Assembly: GCA_965226245.1 (NCBI GenBank)
Contig: CBDDCL010000015.1
Coordinates: 4,402,001-4,466,000, forward strand
DNA from: CBDCYS01 sp965226245
Lineage (GTDB): Bacteria; Acidobacteriota; Terriglobia; Bryobacterales; UBA6623
Reading direction: 5' to 3'
Length of the DNA: 64,000 bases
Shown: piece after piece, positions 58,877 through 64,000 of the stretch
Layout: the number at the start of each line of letters is the position of its first letter
Numbering within the stretch: the stretch's first letter is position 1
Position numbers and translations under genes: made by a program
Notes under the pieces: generated by a model
What the model saw: the letters and a program-made list of their open reading frames with translations, nothing else
What the model was told of the DNA's origin: nothing
Database searches by the model: none

Positions 58877-60919
58877 ATGCCGATTCTCCTGCGAAGTTTC
58901 TTGCTGTTTAGCATCCTTGCGAGCCCGGCACTCTCTCGCGTCGTTCGGATCGAAGTTCAGAAGCGAGCCGACGTCCTGGACGGCCGCTCTTTTGGCCTGG
59001 CAGGCGCCTACGAGGCGCTGACCGGCAAAGCGCACTTCGCCGTCCATCCCTCCAACTCCGCCAACCGCATTATCACCGACATCGACAATGCTCCCGTGAA
59101 CCAGGACGGCGAGGTCGAGTTCAGCTCGGAGTTCTACATGCTCAGACCCGCCGACATGGCCCGCGCGAACGGCGCCGTGCTATGCGACATCCCCAACCGC
59201 GGCAACAAAACCATGCTGAGCATGTTCAACCTGGCGCGGGGGAGCAACTTCCCTGAAACGGAAGAACACTTCGGCGACGGCTTTCTGATGCGCAACGGCT
59301 ACACCTTGCTGTTCATGGGCTGGCAGTTCGATCCTCCCAGCGGGAATGGGCGGATCCGCGTTTATCCGCCGGTCGCATCGATCAACGGAAAACCGATTCG
59401 GGGCCTCGTGCGGGCGGACTTCATCGTGACCGACCGAGTACGGCACCACATCCTTTCCGACCGCAATCACATTCCCTACGAGGTGGCCGATCCGAAAGCG
59501 AAAGAAAACGTCCTGACCGTGCGGGACTCGGTCACGGCGCCGCGCCGCACAATTCCGCGATCGAAATGGAAATTCGCCCAGGTGAAGGGTGGCGCGCCCG
59601 TGGCCGACAACGCCTACGTTTACCTCGAAGACGGATTTGAGCCGAACAAGATCTACGAAGTCGTTTACATCTCGCAAGACCCGCCACTGGTGGGTCTCGG
59701 TCCAACCGGCGTGCGCGACATGATCTCTTATCTCAAGCACAGTCCGTCGAAGGAACTCGGCATCCCGGACGGCGCGATCGACCGCGCGCATGGTTTCGGC
59801 GTTTCGCAATGCGGACGTTTCCTGCGGACCTTCCTCTACTACGGATTCAACGAGGACGAGCAGCATCGCAAGGTCTTCGACGGCGTGATGTCGCACGTCG
59901 CCGGCGGCGGCCGCGGCAGTTTCAATCACCGCTTCGCGCAGCCCTCGCGCGATGCGCATCCTTACATGAATTTCTTCCATCCCACTGACATTTTCCCGTT
60001 CACCGACAGGCAACAAGAAGACCCGCACACAGGAATCACCGACGGCCTGCTCACGCACACGTTGAAGCAGGAGTTTTGGCCGAATGTCTTCTATACCAAC
60101 TCGGCGTATGAGTATTGGGGACGCGCCGCCTCGCTGATCCACACCAGCCTGGACGGCAAGCGCGACGTCGAGCCGCTGGATAATACGCGCGCCTATCTGT
60201 TCGCGAGCACTCAGCATGGGCCCTCCGGATTTCCGCCGAAGACGTCGATTGGCCAGCAGCGAGACAACCCGATGAATTTCAAATGGGCCATGCGCGGACT
60301 GCTGACCGCTCTGGATGGCTGGGTCTCGGACGGAACCAAGCCGCCTCCAAGCCAGTATCCTCGCATCGACGACGGTACCGCGGTGTCCGCGGAAAATCTG
60401 AAGTTTCCCAAGATTCCCGGAGTGAACTTTTCCTCCCTTGTTCACAAGGCTTACCGGGCGGACTACGGCCCGAAGTTTCGTACGAAAGGGATCGTGACCC
60501 GAGAGCCGCCGAAGATCGGACCCGCGTTTGGCATGCTCGTGCCGGCGGTCGACGCGGACGGCAATGACCGGGCCGGCATCCGCTTGCCGGAGCTGGAGGT
60601 TCCATTGGCGACCTATACCGGCTGGAACGTGTTCAACGCCAAGTCGGGTCCGAGCCACGAGATATCGAGCATGAAAGGGTCTTATATCCCCTTTGCCCGT
60701 ACGGCCGCCGAACGCGAGGCGAATAACGACCCGCGCCTTTCGATCGAGGAACGCTATCGCAATCGCGAGCACTATCTGGGTCTGGCGGCAAACGCAGTGC
60801 TCGAACTGGTGGACGAAGGCTACCTGCTGGCGGAAGACGTCCCCGAAATTCTGCGCCAAGCGCGCAAGCATTGGGATTATCTGGTTGAACCGCGGGAGGC
60901 GCCGTCGGACTCGCGGTAG
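58877..60919 (+). CDS. Alpha/beta-hydrolase-domain protein (Abhydrolase_10 type)
   Basis: A 680-residue secreted protein; signal LRSFLLFSILASPALS. The body matches the large alpha/beta-hydrolase family PF20091: VDRLD-like opening DVLDGRSFGLAGAYEALTGK, then the nucleophile region AHGFGVSQCGRFLRTFLYYG with Ser at the elbow (GVSQCGR) and HPT. Function unknown. ATG start lies after CGCATT, with a weak ribosome site. Divergently placed from the esterase. Confidence 0.82.
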   Translation: MPILLRSFLLFSILASPALSRVVRIEVQKRADVLDGRSFGLAGAYEALTGKAHFAVHPSNSANRIITDIDNAPVNQDGEVEFSSEFYMLRPADMARANGAVLCDIPNRGNKTMLSMFNLARGSNFPETEEHFGDGFLMRNGYTLLFMGWQFDPPSGNGRIRVYPPVASINGKPIRGLVRADFIVTDRVRHHILSDRNHIPYEVADPKAKENVLTVRDSVTAPRRTIPRSKWKFAQVKGGAPVADNAYVYLEDGFEPNKIYEVVYISQDPPLVGLGPTGVRDMISYLKHSPSKELGIPDGAIDRAHGFGVSQCGRFLRTFLYYGFNEDEQHRKVFDGVMSHVAGGGRGSFNHRFAQPSRDAHPYMNFFHPTDIFPFTDRQQEDPHTGITDGLLTHTLKQEFWPNVFYTNSAYEYWGRAASLIHTSLDGKRDVEPLDNTRAYLFASTQHGPSGFPPKTSIGQQRDNPMNFKWAMRGLLTALDGWVSDGTKPPPSQYPRIDDGTAVSAENLKFPKIPGVNFSSLVHKAYRADYGPKFRTKGIVTREPPKIGPAFGMLVPAVDADGNDRAGIRLPELEVPLATYTGWNVFNAKSGPSHEISSMKGSYIPFARTAAEREANNDPRLSIEERYRNREHYLGLAANAVLELVDEGYLLAEDVPEILRQARKHWDYLVEPREAPSDSR

Positions 60920-61074
60920 GCGCGGACGTTAGCCGCGGCAATCCACCTTACCCGGACCGAACCCCGTGCCGGCCCCGTAACGCTTCCCCGTGGGGGGACC
61001 GGTGCGGACGCGCGCCGAATCGCGGACCGCCCGGCAGTAAGCCGCTCCTCTACAATTGATAGTGGAAAACGGTC

Positions 61075-61281
61075 ATGAAAAAGATCATCTTTCTGGTTGA
61101 GGAATCGCCTGAGGGGGGTTACGTAGCGGAGGCTTTCGGCACTTCGATTGTGACGCAAGCAGACGATTGGGACGAACTACAAAAGCAGGCGCGAGAGGCC
61201 GTTCTGTGCCACTTTGACGACGGTCAAAGACCGGCGACGATTTGCCTTCGACAAATTCGAGAAGAAGTATTGGCTGTATGA
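61075..61281 (+). CDS. HicB-like antitoxin
   Basis: A 68-residue protein with the HicB/UPF0150 fold: MKKIIFLVEESPEGGYVAEA, TQADDWDELQKQAREAVLC and HFDDGQRP. Such proteins usually pair with HicA toxins and bind their own promoter. The stop codon overlaps the ATG of the next frame (ATGA), the order typical for this arrangement. No DNA-binding extension is present. Confidence 0.7.
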   Translation: MKKIIFLVEESPEGGYVAEAFGTSIVTQADDWDELQKQAREAVLCHFDDGQRPATICLRQIREEVLAV

Positions 61282-61343
61282 AGCTCCCCGCGGATCCGAG
61301 AGCAAGGGCTTCCCAACTGCTCAGTCAACACACGGGCGGTTAA
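61278..61343 (+). pseudogene. Short HicA-like remnant (21 codons)
   Basis: Begins MKLPADPRARASQLLS at the ATGA overlap and stops after HTGG. HicA proteins usually begin MKxPRDxSGxELIxxL and continue for about 60 residues with a catalytic His near GSHxxxxH; only the start survives here. The toxin is therefore lost, leaving a lone antitoxin-like gene. Confidence 0.4.
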
Positions 61344-61353
61344 GGTTACCATC

Positions 61354-62679
61354 ATGCCTGCGATGAAACTTCTGATTCTTCCGCTGACACTGGTTCTTTT
61401 GACTCCCTTCCTCTCTTGCCAATCCGAGCCAAGTGCCGCTCGGCGGGAACCGGGCATCCGCCTCGAGATTGAGCAGATCACCCAAGGCCCGCAAAACCAC
61501 TACTTCGGCTATATCGGCCACGTCCAGAACATCCCGTGGAACGGCTCGGAGCGCTACCTGCTTACCCTGCGGGTCGGCTTCCACGACCGCATGCCCACCG
61601 CGGATGACGCCGCCGACATCCTCCTGCTCGACGCCCAGAACAACTACGCCGCTCGCAAAGTCGACGAAACTCGGGCCTGGAATCCCCAGCAGGGCACCAT
61701 GATGTACTGGAATCCCGGCGCCCCGGACACGCAATTCTTCTTCAATGACCGCGATCCGGCAACGAACCAAATTTTCTGCGTGCTCTTCGACATTGAGCAG
61801 AATCGGCGCGTTCGGGAGTACCGCTTCGAAGACACTCCGTTTGGCAACGGTGGCGTCAACCAGAAGGGCGGCTCGTTTGCCGGCATCAACTACGGCCGCA
61901 TGGCTCGCCTGAGACCGGTCACGGGTTATCCGGAAGCCTATGACTGGAATCCCGGCGCACTGCATCCCGAGGATGATGGTGTCTTCGTGGCCGATATCGA
62001 GACGGGCGCCAAGCGCCTGCTGGTCTCATTTCGTCAAATGCGGGACGCCCTCGTTGAGCGCTATCCGCGCATCGACAAGACGCCGCTATTCATCAATCAC
62101 ACGTTGTGGAACCGCGACGGCGACCGCCTGTACTTTTTTGTGCGAGGGAATTTCAACCGCCGCCCCGAGCGCGTCAACGTGCCGATGACGGTTCGCGCCG
62201 ACGGCAGCGGGCTAACCGAGCATAGGGTCTTCATCGGCGGCCATCCGGAATGGGAATTGGGCGCGAACATGATCGGCACGGTGCCGCGCCCAGCCGCGGA
62301 CGGTTCGTCCCCGCAGGCTGACGGAGGGGAACGGCTGGTGCTCTACGATTCCGAGAGCCAGCAAGTCATCCAGGAACTCGGCTCATCGGAAATCTTCCCC
62401 GACCCCGGCAATGATGTGGCGCTGTCTCCCGACGCGAAATGGATCGTGCAAGGGTTCGAAGAAGAAGCACGGAACGCCTACGCGGTCTATCGGCGCTCCG
62501 ACGGCGCCTGGGCACACACGCAGTGGTTCGATCAGCGCCAATACGACAGCGGTGACCTGCGCATCGACACCGCTCCGAAGTGGAACCGCTCGGGCGACCA
62601 GATCCTTTTTTCATCATTGACTGACGAGCCGGAGCCAACACGGCAGCTCTTCCTGATTCACGTCAAGACCAACGACTGA
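61354..62679 (+). CDS. Secreted beta-propeller lipoprotein, function unknown
   Basis: A 441-residue predicted lipoprotein (LTPFLSCQSEPS, lipobox Cys near residue 26). The rest is a beta-propeller with WD40/TolB-like strands: LLLDAQNNYAARKVDETRAWN, WNPGAPDTQFFFNDRDP, SPDAKWIVQGFEEE and PKWNRSGDQILFSS. The pattern resembles oligogalacturonate-lyase-like propellers, but the lyase residues cannot be confirmed. ATG at 61354; a second in-frame ATG (61363) is equally possible. Confidence 0.65.
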   Translation: MPAMKLLILPLTLVLLTPFLSCQSEPSAARREPGIRLEIEQITQGPQNHYFGYIGHVQNIPWNGSERYLLTLRVGFHDRMPTADDAADILLLDAQNNYAARKVDETRAWNPQQGTMMYWNPGAPDTQFFFNDRDPATNQIFCVLFDIEQNRRVREYRFEDTPFGNGGVNQKGGSFAGINYGRMARLRPVTGYPEAYDWNPGALHPEDDGVFVADIETGAKRLLVSFRQMRDALVERYPRIDKTPLFINHTLWNRDGDRLYFFVRGNFNRRPERVNVPMTVRADGSGLTEHRVFIGGHPEWELGANMIGTVPRPAADGSSPQADGGERLVLYDSESQQVIQELGSSEIFPDPGNDVALSPDAKWIVQGFEEEARNAYAVYRRSDGAWAHTQWFDQRQYDSGDLRIDTAPKWNRSGDQILFSSLTDEPEPTRQLFLIHVKTND

Positions 62680-62687
62680 GTGCGGCA

Positions 62688-62814
62688 AGTCCGCAACAGT
62701 CCGGGGACTGTCGAGAAGTATTACGCCAAGTGGTCCAAGGATCGCCAGGAGCGGATCACGCGGCTGTTCATGGCGGCGCACGGGATGGGTGCGGAGTCGG
62801 AGGTCGTGCAGTGA
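62688..62814 (+). pseudogene. C-terminal remnant of a tyrosine recombinase
   Basis: Frame reads RNSPGTVEKYYAKWSKDRQ, then ERITRLFMAAHGMG, stop at 62812-62814. It matches the end of tyrosine recombinases (LGHSSVxTTEKYYAxW, with YY holding the nucleophile region). The catalytic Arg and His boxes are missing upstream, where the propeller gene ends. Its last codons share a duplicated sequence with the leader of the Sel1 gene. Confidence 0.65.
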
Positions 62815-62957
62815 GTGAACTGACGACAGTAGGGCGATTGATGGAATGGTTGACGCAGAACTGGATAGCTCTAGCTGCCCTTATAGTGTCGGTCTTGGCA
62901 TTTCGAGAGGCCAGAGAGGCCAGAAAAAACGTATGGACAGTGCTAAAAAAGCCGTGA
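62811..62957 (+). CDS. Small single-TM protein (48 aa)
   Basis: GTG at 62811 overlaps the recombinase stop (GTGA) and follows GGAGG at 62798-62802. The product, with one hydrophobic helix (NWIALAALIVSVLAF) and a basic tail REAREARKNVW, resembles small holin-like proteins, but no holin context is present. A later ATG (62841) is possible. Confidence 0.45.
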   Translation: MSELTTVGRLMEWLTQNWIALAALIVSVLAFREAREARKNVWTVLKKP

Positions 62958-62977
62958 GGGCGTGGTGAAAAAGAATT

Positions 62978-63017
62978 GTACGCCAGTTGTACACGGCCCT
63001 GAGAGGCAACCGTAAGC
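62978..63017 (+). repeat. 40-bp direct repeat, left copy
   Basis: Begins GTACGCCAGTTGTACACG and ends CGTAAGC; the right copy is at 63712-63751 (4-5 mismatches). Together they flank the Sel1-repeat gene. Confidence 0.7.
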
Positions 63018-63046
63018 GGGATAGGTACGGAGTCGGAGGTGGTGCA

Positions 63047-63700
63047 GTGATTCCCTTGCTCAAGCAGCTCCTCGTTTTTCTGCTACCTATGCGGTGGTTA
63101 ACCCGGTTCGCCGCCCAGCACGGAAACGTCGATGCGCAGCTCGAAATGGGAGCGAAGTACGACCGGGGCCGAGGCGTCCCGCAAGACGACGCTGAAGCCG
63201 CCAAGTGGTTCCGGTTGGCCGCTGAGCAGGGACACGTCGATGCGCAGTTCTTAATGGCCACGCATTACGACGACGGCCGAGGCGTCCCGCAAGACGACGC
63301 TGAGGCCGTCAAGTGGTTCCGCTTGGCCGCTGAGCAGGGACACGTCCATTCGCAGGTCACCCTGGGCCTGTGGTACGACGCGTCCCCGGCAAGATTCGCG
63401 ACATCCCCGTTGGCGCGCAAGAACGACGCTGAAGCCGTCAAGTGGTACCGGTTAGCCGCTGAGCAGGGAAACGAATCGGGGCAGTTCGGTCTGGGCGTGA
63501 TGTACGCCACCGGCCGAGGCGTCCCGCAAGACTACGCTGAAGCCGTCAAGTGGTACCGGTTAGCCGCTGAGCAGGGACACGAATCGGCGTCCGAGTTTCT
63601 GGCAGATCCGAGGAAAGATCCGTACAACCCAGCGACTCAAGAGGCCATGAGAAGAGGAGGTAGACCTGTCCGGGCGGAAGATTTTGCTCCGGATAAATGA
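63047..63700 (+). CDS. Sel1-repeat protein
   Basis: A 217-residue protein with four full and one partial Sel1-like (TPR-related) repeats, each about 36 residues with pattern AQ-MGxxYxxGRGVPQDDAEAxKWFRLAAEQGH. The N-terminal part (LLKQLLVFLLPM) may be a membrane anchor or signal. GTG start at 63047, five bases behind GGAGGT. The third repeat has a 9-residue insertion. Sel1 proteins mediate protein contacts; partner unknown. Confidence 0.82.
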   Translation: MIPLLKQLLVFLLPMRWLTRFAAQHGNVDAQLEMGAKYDRGRGVPQDDAEAAKWFRLAAEQGHVDAQFLMATHYDDGRGVPQDDAEAVKWFRLAAEQGHVHSQVTLGLWYDASPARFATSPLARKNDAEAVKWYRLAAEQGNESGQFGLGVMYATGRGVPQDYAEAVKWYRLAAEQGHESASEFLADPRKDPYNPATQEAMRRGGRPVRAEDFAPDK

Positions 63701-64000
63701 AAACCACTGCCGTACGCCAGTTGTACACGACCCCAAGAGGCAGCCGTAAGCCCATGAAAACAAACGTCAAAACCCTGGTAGCTAGAGTTCCTTCAGCAAC
63801 TCAAGCGGCCTCGTGGACGGGCTGGTGGTGGAGGCGCATCAGTTGGGGGGTCTTGAGTGCCACGATCGCAATGGAATCTCAGGCATCGACCCTCTCATTT
63901 TAGCAGCACCCAGCAACTAATCAGACGCGGTATTCGTCCCGGAGGAGACACGATCCAAGCGCTGCGTACGGTGGCCGCCCTGTTCTCCCGTTCGAGGGTA
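63701..64000. other. Right-edge region without a convincing gene
   Basis: Contains the right copy of the 40-bp direct repeat (63712-63751) and a 68-codon frame at 63697-63903 that begins just after the Sel1 stop and reads MKTTAVRQLYTTPRGSRK; its first part is the repeat, so it is probably not a gene. Confidence 0.4.
63712..63751 (+). repeat. 40-bp direct repeat, right copy
   Basis: Matches 62978-63017 with few substitutions. Flanks the Sel1 gene on its 3' side. Confidence 0.7.

Noticed and set aside
59180..60871. 563-codon open frame opposite the Abhydrolase_10-type gene
   Set aside because: Shadow frame; composition is Arg/His-rich and without motif.
60920..61060. attC-like GTTAGCC near 60928
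   Set aside because: No partner core or pairing inner arms within 150 bases.
1..64000. CRISPR array
   Set aside because: No series of equal spacers between direct repeats was seen; the GAAGATCGG units at 336-412 are contiguous without spacers.

Overview
The window reads as a GC-rich chromosomal segment of an acidobacterium, most probably of the Solibacter/Bryobacter group (Bryobacterales). The best evidence is the C-terminal domain of the large SBBP-repeat protein (50261-51964), which looks like the TIGR03437 domain typical of that group. Supporting evidence is a PVC/Acidobacteria-type CxxCH propeller protein, DUF1080, amidase, sulfatase and Abhydrolase-type secreted enzymes, and lpxC plus gmhB, which indicate a Gram-negative envelope. 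No rRNA, tRNA or CRISPR array was seen.

Layout. 1-4.6 kb: a mobile-element graveyard with an IS-end-like inverted repeat, a complete IS1595-type element inside a metallophosphoesterase gene, an IS630-type element and an IS110 stub. 4.6-22 kb: mostly ordinary metabolism (RRM protein, HhH-GPD glycosylase, FadN-like beta-oxidation enzyme, heparinase-like protein, SLATT-like membrane protein and ATPase, DsbA-like lipoprotein, lpxC, aldose-epimerase-like protein, HEAT/barrel-sandwich protein, CxxCH propeller protein, methylmalonyl-CoA mutase). 22-28 kb: moaB, gmhB, a decayed stretch, then the three-gene proton-translocating transhydrogenase pntAA-pntAB-pntB. 28-36 kb: accessory DNA with a DUF3037/HipA-like kinase pair, a beta-lactamase-family pseudogene, a split methyltransferase, an MFS transporter and a CHAT-protease/VWA gene followed by an attC-like site. 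36-47.8 kb: sulfatase, hslVU, an FnIII lipoprotein, a degraded PQQ-propeller gene, a truncated cdaA-ybbR fusion in front of glmM, a radical SAM gene and DUF1080. 48-54 kb: an SBBP-repeat gene cut by a second IS1595 copy, a Ser/Thr-kinase stub, a scrambled stretch of partial IS copies and a third intact IS1595 copy. 54-64 kb: amidase, esterase, Abhydrolase_10-like protein, a hicB-like gene, a propeller lipoprotein, an integrase tail and a Sel1-repeat gene.

Three themes stand out. First, three IS1595 copies with identical translations, each bounded by matched target duplications, indicate recent transposition. Second, many genes end at abrupt internal junctions (cdaA/ybbR, M28 peptidase/pntA, serine hydrolase, kinase, integrases, PQQ protein), which means either real deletion-driven decay or assembly error. 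At 52.28-52.90 kb the pattern strongly suggests a chimeric consensus. Third, short dispersed palindromic elements recur, including a family of at least six two-hairpin units opening with GTGGCG in which the stems vary but remain self-complementary.

Most interesting leads: the cdaA-ybbR fusion that lacks the diadenylate cyclase domain directly upstream of glmM, and the CHAT-VWA gene, which sits between attI/attC-like sites and diverges from a tyrosine-recombinase remnant.
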